A DNA stretch of 14,774 nucleotides from Patescibacteria group bacterium (lineage in GTDB: Bacteria > Patescibacteriota > Saccharimonadia > Saccharimonadales > CAIOMD01): NCBI GenBank assembly GCA_030917025.1, contig JAUPVN010000046.1, forward strand, positions 1 to 14,774, in the 5' to 3' direction. Both the position numbers and the translations under genes were made by a program. The notes below the pieces were generated by a model that was not told the DNA's origin, made no database searches, and was given only the letters and a program-made list of their open reading frames with translations. Shown in pieces: positions 1-7,925 of this stretch. Position 1 is the first letter of the stretch; the number at the start of each line of letters is the position of its first letter.

Positions 1-662
1 ATAAAAATAGGCATATTTGGGCTCAATACTGTAGATGGGTCTGGTGTTACAGTAGCGCCTTCTTCTGGTGTTATGCTCTTTTCTTTTAGCAAATCTGCAA
101 CAGTTGTAGTATTTGTTCTATAAGTTACCGCAGGTACACCGTATAAGCTTACAGAAACAGGTGTTGCGCGGTCTATTTCTATTTTTTCTCCTATAATTTT
201 CTCATCGTCTATAGTATCGGCTTTTTGCATGGTTATTGTGTCTTCTGGGTAAACCGTTAAACCGGCTTTTTCTGTAATCATTTTAGCGCCTTGATGAGGT
301 GTTAAAACGGTAGACTGCTTGCCTTCGTCTAAAATAGTAACGGGCCTTGCCTTATATACATTAACGTTCAAATTGTCTGACTCTATAGGTGTTTGTACAG
401 CTGGCTCTACTAGGTCTTCTGGTGCTAGCTTAATATCTGATTTTTCTAAAAGTTCACCAACGGTTTTAGCACGTGTAGGAATAATTTGTTCTTGACCATC
501 TACATAAAGGCTAACTATATATCTATCGTTTGGTTGCAGGGTTTGGCCATTTGCCACCACAAAACTGCTAGCAAAAAAAATAAATGTTAACAAAATAGCA
601 ACAACACCAAAAGAAAAGGCGTGTTTATGTAAAAAAGATGTGGCTGATTGTGCTTTATGCAT
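1..662 (-). CDS. DUF348/YabE-like exported cell-wall protein, 3' end outside window
   Basis: The reading frame opens at ATG 662-660 and runs off the left edge after 220 complete codons. Residues 1-17 are polar and basic. Residues 18-37 form one hydrophobic segment (VVAILLTFIFFASSFVVA), a signal peptide with a possible VVA cleavage site. About three ubiquitin-like DUF348 repeats follow: roughly 46-110 (begins SLYVDGQ, then TVGELLEKSDI), 110-168, and 170-220 (SLYGVPAV, then TVADLLKEKSI). In the YabE/Rpf family such repeats precede a G5 domain and a lytic or 3D peptidoglycan domain, so a wall-remodelling or resuscitation-type role is the likely one. The catalytic part lies outside the window and cannot be confirmed. 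The gene follows the nudix gene after 102 nt, with its own extended -10 promoter. No Shine-Dalgarno sequence is visible before the ATG. Confidence 0.8.
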   Translation of the reverse strand, partial: MHKAQSATSFLHKHAFSFGVVAILLTFIFFASSFVVANGQTLQPNDRYIVSLYVDGQEQIIPTRAKTVGELLEKSDIKLAPEDLVEPAVQTPIESDNLNVNVYKARPVTILDEGKQSTVLTPHQGAKMITEKAGLTVYPEDTITMQKADTIDDEKIIGEKIEIDRATPVSVSLYGVPAVTYRTNTTTVADLLKEKSITPEEGATVTPDPSTVLSPNMPIF

Positions 663-672
663 AAATAAAATG

Positions 673-729
673 ACGTTAATAATGTTTTGCTACCAAATAG
701 ATAACTTAAAAAATACCATTTATTAACGT
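673..729. repeat. 10-bp perfect inverted repeat in the DUF348 gene leader
   Basis: Arms ACGTTAATAA (673-682) and TTATTAACGT (720-729) are exact reverse complements separated by 37 nt. They lie between the predicted -10 box (740-745) and the start codon (660-662), so most of the 5' leader could fold back on itself. No known riboswitch is recognised here. Confidence 0.55.
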
Positions 730-739
730 ACTAAAGTAT

Positions 740-748
740 ATTATACCA
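740..748 (-). promoter_or_regulatory. Extended -10 promoter of the DUF348 gene
   Basis: On the minus strand the sequence reads TGGTATAAT, an extended -10 (TGn plus a perfect TATAAT). No convincing -35 is present 17 nt upstream, which is acceptable for an extended -10. The predicted transcript start near 733 gives a leader of about 70 nt. Confidence 0.5.
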
Positions 749-764
749 CACTAATGCAAGCCTG

Positions 765-1214
765 TTACGCCTCATATTTATCTAAATACTGTTTTATTTC
801 GTACACTTTTGGCAAATTATTTAAGCTTTTAACATCAACCCAACTGGCCTCGGCAAGTTCGTATCTGTTAATGTTTATATTTGGTTTTTTGTCTAAAATA
901 AGTTCGTATACCCAAAAATGATATTTTAAAGACGGATGAACCCCTTTTTTAATAAATTTTAAGCTTTTTACATCTATATTTATGCCAACTTCTTCTTTAA
1001 CTTCGCGCTTGGCCCCTATTTGTGGTGATTCTGAGCGCTTTACGCCACCTCCGGGTAAACGCCAATTTTTATGCATATCTAACCAATCTTTGGTAACAAT
1101 AATTTCGTCTTTAACCCTTATAACAACGTAAGACCGGCGAGTAAAACGGATAAATACGTAAACCCCGGGGCGAGTAATAATATAACCAATTTTTCCTAGC
1201 CAAAGTGGCAACAT
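765..1214 (-). CDS. NUDIX hydrolase family protein
   Basis: This 149-residue protein hydrolyses a nucleoside diphosphate linked to some other moiety; the substrate cannot be told from sequence. Residues 56-78 match the Nudix box exactly: G56, five residues, E62, seven residues, then REVKEEVGI, including the metal-binding REVKEE core (70-75). The N-terminus (MLPLWLGKIGYIITRPGVYV) is mildly hydrophobic, followed by arginine-rich FTRRS and a beta-rich segment ending in WRLPGGG before the box. The ATG (1214-1212) shares one base with the uvrD TAA stop (TAATG), so translation is probably coupled to the helicase gene. A house-cleaning role (oxidised nucleotides or similar) next to a repair helicase is plausible but inferred. 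Confidence 0.88.
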   Translation of the reverse strand: MLPLWLGKIGYIITRPGVYVFIRFTRRSYVVIRVKDEIIVTKDWLDMHKNWRLPGGGVKRSESPQIGAKREVKEEVGINIDVKSLKFIKKGVHPSLKYHFWVYELILDKKPNININRYELAEASWVDVKSLNNLPKVYEIKQYLDKYEA

Positions 1215-3358
1215 TACAGTTTTTCTAGGGGTGCAAAAGAAGTATTAAGCCGTTTTACACCACGCCCCTTAAAATACACCGCAGCAACATCTCCGGCTAC
1301 TTCTACAACCGTTCCCTGGCCAAATAATTGGTGTCTTACTTGATCGCCAGATTCTAGCTCTACCACATAATGCGGCTCGTTTACATTTACGCTTCCATTC
1401 AAACGCATAGAGCCATCATCTACACCTGGCAAATTAGACGCTAAATGAAGTTGTTCACTATCTACCTCTGATATAAAACGGCTTGGTGGATTATGCTGAA
1501 TAGCCCCAAATAAAACCCTAGAATCAGCATGGGTTAAATATAATTCTTCTTTTGCACGAGTCATACCTACATAACAAAGCCGGCGCTCTTCTTCCATTTC
1601 TGATTGGTCAAACGATGCTCTGCTATGCGGAAAAATACTTTCTTCCATGCCGCTCATAAATACAACCGGAAACTCCAAGCCTTTAGCGGCATGCAGGGTC
1701 ATTAACGTAACTGCATCGGCATTTTGGTCCAAAGAGTCTATATCACTAACTAGGGCTACTTCTTCTAAAAAGCTATCTAGGCCAACATCAGAATAGGCCT
1801 TAGCAACGCTAAGTAGCTCTTTAACGTTTTCTACTCTGCTTTCTGATTGTATTGTGCCGTCATCTAAATATTTAAAATAATCTGTAATTTTTATAAGCTG
1901 TTCTAGCAATGTTGCAACAGGTAAGGTTTGGCTTTGGGCCCTTAGCTTAGTAATCATTTCTGCAAAATCGGCAATTGTTTTTTGAGCTCTTGGTGTAATT
2001 GGCGCTTCATAAATACGCTCTAGCGCATCTTGTAAGGTTAAATTATTAGCTTCTTGCCAAGCATTAAATTGCTTTATTGTAGTGGCGCCAATGCCTCTTG
2101 TTGGCACATTAATTACGCGCCTAAAGCTCACCATATCTTGAGGTTGATACAAAAGACGCAAATATGCCAGCATATCTTTAATTTCTGCTCGTTCGTAAAA
2201 TCTAACCCCTCCAACCACTTTATATGGTATACCAAACCTAACAAACTGCTCTTCTAGGCCTCTACTTTGAGCATTGGTACGATATAAAATAGCAAATTCT
2301 TTATATTTACGTACATTCATGTCGTTTTGGGTCTGAATACGGCGTACAATATTTTCTGCTTCTACGCGTTCGTTAAAAGAGCTTATAACCTGCAGTGGCA
2401 AACCACCCTCTTGGGCCGTCCAAAGTTTTTTATCTGATCGTTGCTTATTTTTTGCAATAACAGCATGTGCGGCATCTAAAATATGTTTTGTGCTACGGTA
2501 GTTTTGCTCTAAACGTATTATTGTGGCTTTTTTGTTATCTTTTTCAAAATTTAATATATTTGTAAAATCTGCACCCCTAAAGCTGTAAATACTCTGCCAG
2601 TCATCTCCCACTACACACAAATTTTTTTGTTTGTTTGTTAATAATTTAATAAGAGCATATTGGGCGGTATTTGTATCTTGGTATTCATCTATCATTATAT
2701 ATTTAAACTGACTTTGCCACTTTTCTTGAACTTGTTTATTGGTTTTAAACAAGGCAACCGTTCTGCCAATTAAATCATCAAAATCTAGCGCTCCCTGGCG
2801 TTTTAAAGCCTGTTCATATAGTGGAAAAATTTGAGCTGCGGCGCGCTGAGTAGGAGACTTTGCAACCGATTGATATTCTGCAGGGGTTACTAGTTCGTTT
2901 TTAGCGCTGCTAATACACCCACTTAAAGCCCTAAAGGGGTGCTGTTTATCGTCTAGCTGGAGCTGCTTTGCAAGTTGTTTTACCAAGGTTTGCCTGTCTG
3001 ATTCGTCATAAATAATAAAATTTTTAGGTACACCAATAAAATCACCATCTTGACGTAATATTTTTACACAAATACCATGAAAAGTTCCCATATATGGCAT
3101 AAAAGCTCTATCGCCACTTTTTGCACCCAGTAAATTAGCTACTCGCTCGCGCATTTCTTTAGCTGCCTTATTAGTAAAGGTAACAGCCAATATTTGATAC
3201 GGCGTGGCCAATTTTTGTTCTAAAATATAAGCAATTCTATGGGTAAGTGTTTTAGTTTTTCCACTACCTGCTCCGGCCAAAATGAGCAAAGGACCTTCTG
3301 TTGTTTGTACTGCTCTTTGTTGTTCTGGGTTTAAATTATTTTTTTGGTGATTTACCAT
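1214..3358 (-). CDS. uvrD/pcrA: UvrD/PcrA-type superfamily 1 DNA helicase
   Basis: This ATP-dependent 3'-5' DNA helicase acts in nucleotide excision and mismatch repair and in clearing proteins or RNA polymerase from DNA. All SF1A landmarks are visible: Q-motif region LNPEQQRAV (9-17), Walker A AGAGSGKT (28-35, K34), motif Ia AVTFTNKAAKEM, motif II IDEYQDT (223-229), motif III GDDWQSIYSFRG (251-262), motif IV QNYRST, motif V TLHAAKGLEF and motif VI YVGMTRAKEELYL. The C-terminus (GDQVRHQLFGQGTVVEV onward) is the small Tudor-like domain of PcrA that contacts RNA polymerase. At 714 residues the protein is of normal length. The ATG follows an extended -10 by only 8 nt, so the mRNA is likely leaderless or nearly so. 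It is followed, overlapping by 1 nt, by the nudix gene. Confidence 0.96.
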   Translation of the reverse strand: MVNHQKNNLNPEQQRAVQTTEGPLLILAGAGSGKTKTLTHRIAYILEQKLATPYQILAVTFTNKAAKEMRERVANLLGAKSGDRAFMPYMGTFHGICVKILRQDGDFIGVPKNFIIYDESDRQTLVKQLAKQLQLDDKQHPFRALSGCISSAKNELVTPAEYQSVAKSPTQRAAAQIFPLYEQALKRQGALDFDDLIGRTVALFKTNKQVQEKWQSQFKYIMIDEYQDTNTAQYALIKLLTNKQKNLCVVGDDWQSIYSFRGADFTNILNFEKDNKKATIIRLEQNYRSTKHILDAAHAVIAKNKQRSDKKLWTAQEGGLPLQVISSFNERVEAENIVRRIQTQNDMNVRKYKEFAILYRTNAQSRGLEEQFVRFGIPYKVVGGVRFYERAEIKDMLAYLRLLYQPQDMVSFRRVINVPTRGIGATTIKQFNAWQEANNLTLQDALERIYEAPITPRAQKTIADFAEMITKLRAQSQTLPVATLLEQLIKITDYFKYLDDGTIQSESRVENVKELLSVAKAYSDVGLDSFLEEVALVSDIDSLDQNADAVTLMTLHAAKGLEFPVVFMSGMEESIFPHSRASFDQSEMEEERRLCYVGMTRAKEELYLTHADSRVLFGAIQHNPPSRFISEVDSEQLHLASNLPGVDDGSMRLNGSVNVNEPHYVVELESGDQVRHQLFGQGTVVEVAGDVAAVYFKGRGVKRLNTSFAPLEKL

Positions 3359-3366
3359 ATATATCT

Positions 3367-3375
3367 ATTGTACCA
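3367..3375 (-). promoter_or_regulatory. Extended -10 promoter of uvrD, nearly leaderless
   Basis: The minus strand reads TGGTACAAT, then 8 nt, then the uvrD ATG. With a normal -10 to start-site distance, transcription would begin within 1-3 nt of the start codon. No -35 and no Shine-Dalgarno sequence is visible. Confidence 0.5.
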
Positions 3376-3421
3376 ATTTAGGGGCTAACTGTCTGTTGTG
3401 TAATCTGTGTACAACAAAAAA

Positions 3422-3829
3422 CTACGCAGACATAGAAATTATGGCCAACACACTAACGGCTAAAACTGCCGTTACTACACCGGCAATTATTGTGCCCACA
3501 ATAAAACCGTGTTTATGATTTGTGTCGTTAATTGGTACATAGTACTGTTTAGTATCATATATACGTGGCTGTTGCATATTGTTTGTAATACTGTCATTGC
3601 TCAGGCTATCTATATTTATATCTGTAGATAAAGGAGATTCTTTTGTAGGTTTTGGTAGTTCTTCTTTTACTGGTGGTGATGGTTTTACATCATTATCGTC
3701 CGCTTCTTTATTATTAGCAACTTCAGGTTGTTCAGAAACAGGTACAATTACTTTACCAGAATGATTTTGTAAAGACGGTGGATCTATTTTAGGCTCATCT
3801 GTCTTATCATTTTTTATTTCATCTGGCAT
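3422..3829 (-). CDS. Small tail-anchored protein with acidic, proline-rich N-terminal region
   Basis: This 135-residue protein belongs to no family I recognise. Residues 1-105 are low complexity: many D/E/K, prolines (PSPPVKEELPKP) and a serine/asparagine-rich stretch, presumably disordered. A short NHKHGF motif (104-109) precedes one hydrophobic helix (about 109-132), with only three residues after it. This is the layout of a C-terminally anchored membrane protein with its bulk in the cytoplasm, or the reverse if inserted the other way. There is no N-terminal signal peptide. It starts 5 nt after the tpiA stop codon, so it is almost certainly cotranscribed with the glycolytic genes. A functional link to glycolysis is not shown by the sequence. 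Confidence 0.75.
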   Translation of the reverse strand: MPDEIKNDKTDEPKIDPPSLQNHSGKVIVPVSEQPEVANNKEADDNDVKPSPPVKEELPKPTKESPLSTDINIDSLSNDSITNNMQQPRIYDTKQYYVPINDTNHKHGFIVGTIIAGVVTAVLAVSVLAIISMSA

Positions 3830-3834
3830 AATTA

Positions 3835-4635
3835 CTAAGCCTTATCCTGTTTTGTTGTTAAACCTCGGCCTACTCTATATGCGTTTGCAACAATATCGCT
3901 AAAAGACAAATAGTTTAAACTAGCACCCCCAACAAGCAATCCATCTACTTCTGGCAGACGTATATAGCCAGATACAGTATCTGGTGTTACACTACCACCG
4001 TACAAAATCCTTACTTCCTCTGCAGCCTTTTTGCCATAAAGTTCTAAAACGTTTAACTTTATTGTTTTAATTGCATTTGCCACATCTTTGGGTTTAGCGG
4101 GTTCGCCATTACCTATAGCCCAAACTGGCTCGTAAGCAATAACTAAAGATCTTACCTCTTCGCTTGTAATATTAGATAAAGCCGAAACAACCTGATCATG
4201 CAAAACTTGATTTGTTTCTCCGCTTAAGCGTTCTATTTTAGTTTCACCAACGCATAAAATTGGTGTAATGCCGTTTCTATACGCTGCCGCAACTTTTTGA
4301 GCAGTTTCTGTTAAAGATTCGTTAAAAATATTGCGCCTTTCTGAATGACCAACTATACCATATTGCACCAAATGGCTTAACATAGTAAAAGATACTTGGC
4401 CAGTATATGCTCCTTCGTCTTTATAATAAGCATCCTGAGAGGCAAGCTTAAATTTACGATGATCTATTTGTAAACTTAAGGGCTGTAATTGTAACATTGG
4501 CGGTGCCAACACTACCTCTAGATCTTTATGAATAGGTATTTTTTTATCTAGCTTATGAACCAGCAAACTTGCTTGGCTAACATTTAAGTTCATCTTCCAG
4601 TTGGCTACTATTAGTATTTTTTTTGTAAGTGTCAT
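3835..4635 (-). CDS. tpiA: Triosephosphate isomerase
   Basis: The enzyme interconverts dihydroxyacetone phosphate and glyceraldehyde 3-phosphate in cytoplasmic glycolysis. The catalytic set is complete: N12 and K14 in VANWKMN, H97 in VGHSERR, and E169 in YEPVWAIG, which also begins the flexible loop 6 (AIGNGEPA). The phosphate-binding ends LYGGSVTP and DGLLVGGASL are present. At 266 residues it is slightly longer than the usual ~250, mostly through a C-terminal tail (GRGLTTKQDKA). ATG start; the gene follows pgk by 46 nt and may have its own weak promoter in that gap. The next gene starts 5 nt after its TAG stop. Confidence 0.97.
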   Translation of the reverse strand: MTLTKKILIVANWKMNLNVSQASLLVHKLDKKIPIHKDLEVVLAPPMLQLQPLSLQIDHRKFKLASQDAYYKDEGAYTGQVSFTMLSHLVQYGIVGHSERRNIFNESLTETAQKVAAAYRNGITPILCVGETKIERLSGETNQVLHDQVVSALSNITSEEVRSLVIAYEPVWAIGNGEPAKPKDVANAIKTIKLNVLELYGKKAAEEVRILYGGSVTPDTVSGYIRLPEVDGLLVGGASLNYLSFSDIVANAYRVGRGLTTKQDKA

Positions 4636-4660
4636 AGTTGTATAATTGCTTATGCTTTAT

Positions 4661-4669
4661 ATAATATCA
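4661..4669 (-). promoter_or_regulatory. Possible internal extended -10 upstream of tpiA
   Basis: In the 46-nt pgk-tpiA gap the minus strand reads TGATATTAT, an extended -10 with one mismatch in the hexamer, placing a transcript start near 4654 and a leader under 20 nt. The match is weak in such AT-rich sequence. Readthrough from pgk is equally likely. Confidence 0.3.
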
Positions 4670-4681
4670 AATAATTTTATA

Positions 4682-5980
4682 TTATGCAGATAAAAGCGCC
4701 TCTACCCCGGGTAGTTTTTTACCAGCTAATACGTCTAAACTGGCACCACCACCGGTAGATACATGGCCAAGCTGCTCTCTTAACCCATCTACAGATTCTA
4801 CATAAGCAACTGTATCTCCACCACCAACAATACTAAAAGGCTTATTTTTATGCCCAGCATGCTCACCGCAAAGAGCCTCGGCAATTATTTTTGTTCCATG
4901 AGCATAAGGAGCTGTTGCGCCATTTAAGCCAGGAGTTTCTGTAATACCGGCTGTGCCGTTCCAGATAACTGTTTTAGATAGTGCAATTGCCCCGGCTATT
5001 GCACTGGCACTCATTGGCCCAATATCTGCAATAATTTCTTGTTTACCAACAGTAAAACTATGCTTTTTGGGGCGCGCCGGATAAGCCGTAATATCGGCCC
5101 ATGTATGCTGAGCAATATCTACTACTCTTGTAGGTTTTGCAACATCTATAGCAGTGGTAACAACTACATCGTGTGGTAAATAAAAAGTAAAATTTTGTTC
5201 TTTAGATTTTGTATTAGCTCTGCGTAAAATTTCTTTAGCATTTTTAACTGCCCTTGGGTCTACCAAACTGTCCCCAACTTCGTAACCAAGTGCTAGTAAA
5301 AATGTGTTTGCCATTGCCCCCACTACCGCTACGTAATCTGCTTTATCTATAAAGGTATGCAAAAGATCAATTTTATCGGATATTTTTGCACCACCAACAA
5401 TAACCGCCAACGGTAATTTTGGGTGTTCTATGGCTTTAGTAATGGTTGTAACCTCGTTTTCTACTAATATACCTGCATAACTAGGTAGATGATGAGTGAT
5501 AGCTTCTACAGAAGCATGTTTTTTATGAACAACCCCAAAAGCATCTTGCACAAAAATATCAAAACCATCTGCAAGCTGAGTTGCAAAATCATCATCATTT
5601 AATAGCTCTTGGTTATAAAATCTAACGTTTTCAAATAAAATAATCGCATCATCTGGCTTGTTAGCTAACGCTTCTTTTGCCTGTGTACCAATACAGTCGG
5701 GTACAAATATTACAGGCTTATGTAATAAATCTTGCAATTTTTTGGCAACTGGCTCTAAAGATAATTTCTTGTCATAGCCATTTTTGGGGCGCCCTAAATG
5801 AGCAATAATACTAAGGCTTGCTCCACTCCCAATAATGTGCTCTATGGTGGGTAGGGTTTTTCTTATTCTGTAATCATCTAAAATATCACCATTTTTGCTA
5901 ATTGGAACATTAAAATCGGCACGCAAAAGCACCTTCTTATTAGCCAAATGCACACGATTTACTGTTTTTTTATAGAACAC
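4682..5980 (-). CDS. pgk: Phosphoglycerate kinase
   Basis: The enzyme transfers phosphate from 1,3-bisphosphoglycerate to ADP, the first ATP-yielding step of glycolysis. The substrate-binding N-domain shows RADFNVP (20-26), HLGRP (61-65) and ENVRFYN (117-123). The nucleotide domain shows GGAKISDKI (196-204), GGGDT (386-390) and TGGGASLDVL (409-418). At 432 residues it is longer than the usual ~390-400, from small insertions including a basic stretch near ARPKKHS. The start is GTG (5980-5978), preceded at 7 nt by AAGGGGG, the clearest ribosome-binding site in the window. It lies 22 nt after pyk, in the same transcription unit. Confidence 0.97.
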   Translation of the reverse strand: MFYKKTVNRVHLANKKVLLRADFNVPISKNGDILDDYRIRKTLPTIEHIIGSGASLSIIAHLGRPKNGYDKKLSLEPVAKKLQDLLHKPVIFVPDCIGTQAKEALANKPDDAIILFENVRFYNQELLNDDDFATQLADGFDIFVQDAFGVVHKKHASVEAITHHLPSYAGILVENEVTTITKAIEHPKLPLAVIVGGAKISDKIDLLHTFIDKADYVAVVGAMANTFLLALGYEVGDSLVDPRAVKNAKEILRRANTKSKEQNFTFYLPHDVVVTTAIDVAKPTRVVDIAQHTWADITAYPARPKKHSFTVGKQEIIADIGPMSASAIAGAIALSKTVIWNGTAGITETPGLNGATAPYAHGTKIIAEALCGEHAGHKNKPFSIVGGGDTVAYVESVDGLREQLGHVSTGGGASLDVLAGKKLPGVEALLSA

Positions 5981-5987
5981 TTGGCCA

Positions 5988-5994
5988 CCCCCTT
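5988..5994 (-). promoter_or_regulatory. Purine-rich ribosome-binding site deciding the pgk GTG start
   Basis: AAGGGGG on the minus strand, 7 nt upstream of the GTG at 5980. Most other starts in the window have no such sequence, and this site supports choosing the GTG over internal starts. Confidence 0.55.
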
Positions 5995-6002
5995 TATAAA
6001 GT

Positions 6003-7433
6003 CTATTCTACCACTCTTACCTTAATTGTGTCGGTAGTACCCACAACCCCTGGGTGATTACCAGATGCAGTTACAATAATATCGCCCTTTTTAAGTAACT
6101 TGGTTTTACGTAGCCAGTCTGCAAACTGAGTTGCCTGTTTAGGGTTATCTTTACGTACAAAAGATTTTGTACCGTAAACTATAGCTAGCTGAGCAGCCAC
6201 CTTATGGCTACTTGTAATGGCAATTATTGGCAAATCTGGCCTATAAGCTGCAATTTTGTATGCCGTTGCCCCACTTTTAGTTTCTGGCACAATTGCAAGT
6301 GCATTTACGTCTTTTGCAAGATCAATTATTGCCTTACAAATAGCATCTTGCCTAGAATTACTTTTTAAAGGTTCATAAACATGATGCGGGGCTTCTAGTA
6401 AATGCTGCTCTGTGTAACGTACTATTCGTTTCATAACCGCAATTGTTTCTAGCGGAAAATCTCCATTTGCGGTCTCATCGCTTAACATCACGGCATCTGC
6501 ACCAATAAATACTGCAGTGGCCACATCACTAGCTTCTGCTCTGGTTGGCTCTGGAGATTTTGTCATGCTAGCAAGCATCTGGGTAGCAATAATAACTGGT
6601 TTTGCGTGTCTTACGCCTAAATGCACAATTTTACGCTGAGTAACTGGCACTTCTTCTGGGCTTGTTTCTGTAGCTAAATCTCCCCTGGCAACCATAACGG
6701 CGTCACTTTCTTGTACAATTGCATCTATATCGTTTAAGGCAGAGCGAGTTTCTATTTTAGATATTACTCTAGAATTTGCCCCAAGATTAATCAATTTTCT
6801 TTTAAGATTAACCACATCTTCTGCAGATTGCACAAAACTTAATGCTACGTAATCTACTCCTTGCTCAACCCCAAAAACTATATCTTTATTATCTTTTTGG
6901 GTAATAATGTCACCACCAAAGTCTGTATCTGGTAAATTAATGCCCTTTCGAGCAGAGACTTCTCCGGCCGTATCTGCCCTTACATATACAACACCATCTT
7001 TTACGGCAGTAACCGTAGTTTTTACTTTGCCGTCAAATATATATAATCTTTCACCACGTTTTACTTTTTTGCTTAAATCGTACTGCATGGGCAAAACACC
7101 TTCTCTAGCGTAATCTGCACCAAAACGCAAAGAAAAGCTTTGCCCAACGTCTATTTTTACTAAACCGTCAAAATCGCCCAAACGTATTTTGGGGCCTTGC
7201 AAATCTTGAATAATTGCAACTGGTTTGCCAAGTGCTAGACTTGCTTTTTTTACATTAGCAATTACCTGTGCGTGCTGTTCGTATGTGCCATGGCTAAAAT
7301 TAAGCCTAATACCGTTAGCCCCAGCCTCTATCATTTGATATAGCTTTTCGTAACTAGAAGTTTTAGGGCCATAGGTTACAATAATTTTAGTTCTTTTATA
7401 ATCTTTAATTTGCTTTTGTGGAGTTGTAACCAT
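6003..7433 (-). CDS. pyk: Pyruvate kinase
   Basis: The enzyme makes pyruvate and ATP from phosphoenolpyruvate and ADP. The barrel domain shows the N-terminal TKIIVTYGP strand, IRLNFSHG (R43, N45, S47), the B-domain insertion (about 88-170), ISKIET with catalytic K226 and metal ligand E228, VARGDL (248-253), and the hallmark ATQMLASM plus PEPTRAEASDVATAVF. The C-terminal allosteric-type domain (ETKSGATAYKIA) is present; no extra PEP-utiliser domain is fused. At 476 residues the length is normal. Odd features are YGPKTSS in place of the usual T-I-GPAS, and GDLATE in place of GDLGVE. It is the first gene of a pyk-pgk-tpiA unit, with an extended -10 promoter about 37 nt upstream of the ATG. Confidence 0.96.
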   Translation of the reverse strand: MVTTPQKQIKDYKRTKIIVTYGPKTSSYEKLYQMIEAGANGIRLNFSHGTYEQHAQVIANVKKASLALGKPVAIIQDLQGPKIRLGDFDGLVKIDVGQSFSLRFGADYAREGVLPMQYDLSKKVKRGERLYIFDGKVKTTVTAVKDGVVYVRADTAGEVSARKGINLPDTDFGGDIITQKDNKDIVFGVEQGVDYVALSFVQSAEDVVNLKRKLINLGANSRVISKIETRSALNDIDAIVQESDAVMVARGDLATETSPEEVPVTQRKIVHLGVRHAKPVIIATQMLASMTKSPEPTRAEASDVATAVFIGADAVMLSDETANGDFPLETIAVMKRIVRYTEQHLLEAPHHVYEPLKSNSRQDAICKAIIDLAKDVNALAIVPETKSGATAYKIAAYRPDLPIIAITSSHKVAAQLAIVYGTKSFVRKDNPKQATQFADWLRKTKLLKKGDIIVTASGNHPGVVGTTDTIKVRVVE

Positions 7434-7469
7434 ATATAATTAATTCTTTTTTAGGCTTATGTTATTTTT

Positions 7470-7478
7470 ATTGTAGCA
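7470..7478 (-). promoter_or_regulatory. Extended -10 promoter of the pyk-pgk-tpiA unit
   Basis: The minus strand reads TGCTACAAT, an extended -10. The predicted start near 7463 gives a leader of about 30 nt with no Shine-Dalgarno sequence before the pyk ATG. Confidence 0.5.
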
Positions 7479-7520
7479 TAACCAGTTAATTTACAGAGTC
7501 TAGATATGGTTTTAACTGCG

Positions 7521-7563
7521 TTTTAAAACTATAAAAACCCCAAAAAGATGAGGTTTTTATAGT
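7521..7563 (-). terminator. Intrinsic terminator after tRNA-Glu
   Basis: Perfect 12-bp arms ACTATAAAAACC and GGTTTTTATAGT (plus-strand 7528-7539 and 7552-7563) enclose a 12-nt loop, and two more inner pairs are possible. On the minus strand the stem is followed by TTTAAAA. It begins at the last base of the encoded CCA and separates the tRNA from the pyk promoter. Confidence 0.6.
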
Positions 7564-7637
7564 GGTGACCCCAAGGAGAATCGAACTCCTATTGCCGGGA
7601 TGAAAACCCGATTTCCTAACCGTTAGAAGATGGGGCC
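7563..7637 (-). tRNA. tRNA-Glu (anticodon UUC), CCA encoded
   Basis: A full cloverleaf can be folded on the minus strand: acceptor GGCCCCA pairing with TGGGGTC (one G-U pair), D-arm with loop AACGGTTA, anticodon stem TCGGG/CCCGG closing the 7-nt loop TTTTCAT with anticodon TTC, T-arm AGGAG-TTCGATT-CTCCT, discriminator A and encoded CCA. It is 75 nt including CCA. A TATAAT lies 12 nt upstream of the 5' end and a strong hairpin follows the CCA. Two damaged copies of its 5' part lie upstream. Confidence 0.96.
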
Positions 7638-7649
7638 AAGGTCATTGCT

Positions 7650-7655
7650 ATTATA
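7650..7655 (-). promoter_or_regulatory. -10 box of tRNA-Glu
   Basis: The minus strand reads TATAAT, 12 nt upstream of the mature tRNA 5' end, giving a short precursor leader of about 5-6 nt. No good -35 is seen at the expected distance. The leader between this box and the tRNA is duplicated in the far upstream copy at 7932-7962. Confidence 0.5.
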
Positions 7656-7693
7656 AACTATTTTACCAACTAACGGATAGTTTTCATCTCGGC

Positions 7694-7774
7694 ATTGCCA
7701 GGATGTATTGACAATTTTGTTTGCAGATTTGCAAACGGGCCGATTTTAACCGTTAGAAGATGGGGCCAAGGTCA
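7694..7774 (-). pseudogene. tRNA-Glu-like fragment with insert at the anticodon loop
   Basis: Positions 7747-7774 are identical over 28 bp to the 5' part of tRNA-Glu and its flank (7617-7644). Leftwards, CGATTT and then an 11-of-12 match (ATTGCCAGGATG, 7694-7705) continue the alignment through the anticodon arm. The anticodon-loop bases are replaced by about 34 nt (7706-7739) that contain a perfect hairpin, GTTTGCA/TGCAAAC. Two G residues of the D-arm are deleted. No T-arm or 3' acceptor strand follows, so it cannot be a working tRNA as it stands. It may be a decayed duplicate or an insertion scar. Confidence 0.6.
7719..7736. repeat. 7-bp perfect palindrome inside the copy-2 insert
   Basis: Arms GTTTGCA and TGCAAAC with a 4-nt loop, placed where the anticodon loop of the tRNA-like copy would be. 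Confidence 0.6.
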
Positions 7775-7860
7775 ACAATAATTAATTATAACGTACTACC
7801 GTTTATTATACTTTACATCCAAACGGTTAAGATGATTTCCTACCCACGTCCCGCGGGCCC

Positions 7861-7902
7861 AAAACTTCTGCTTTGAAAACCCAGTTTTCAAGTGAAGGTT
7901 TT
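7861..7902. repeat. Long imperfect hairpin inside the copy-3 insert
   Basis: The inner arms TTGAAAAC (7873-7880) and GTTTTCAA (7884-7891) pair perfectly around a 3-nt loop. The outer arms AAAACTTC (7861-7868) and GAAGGTTTT (7894-7902) pair with one bulge. Confidence 0.6.
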
Positions 7903-7908
7903 CTTGCA

Positions 7909-7925
7909 ACCCGCCAATGGCGGGT
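7909..7925. repeat. GC-rich 8-bp palindrome inside the copy-3 insert
   Basis: Arms ACCCGCCA and TGGCGGGT flank a single A. They are enclosed by a further complementary pair, AAGTGA (7890-7895) and TCACTT (7927-7932), so the insert may form a branched structure. The base composition stands out from the AT-rich flanks. Confidence 0.6.
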
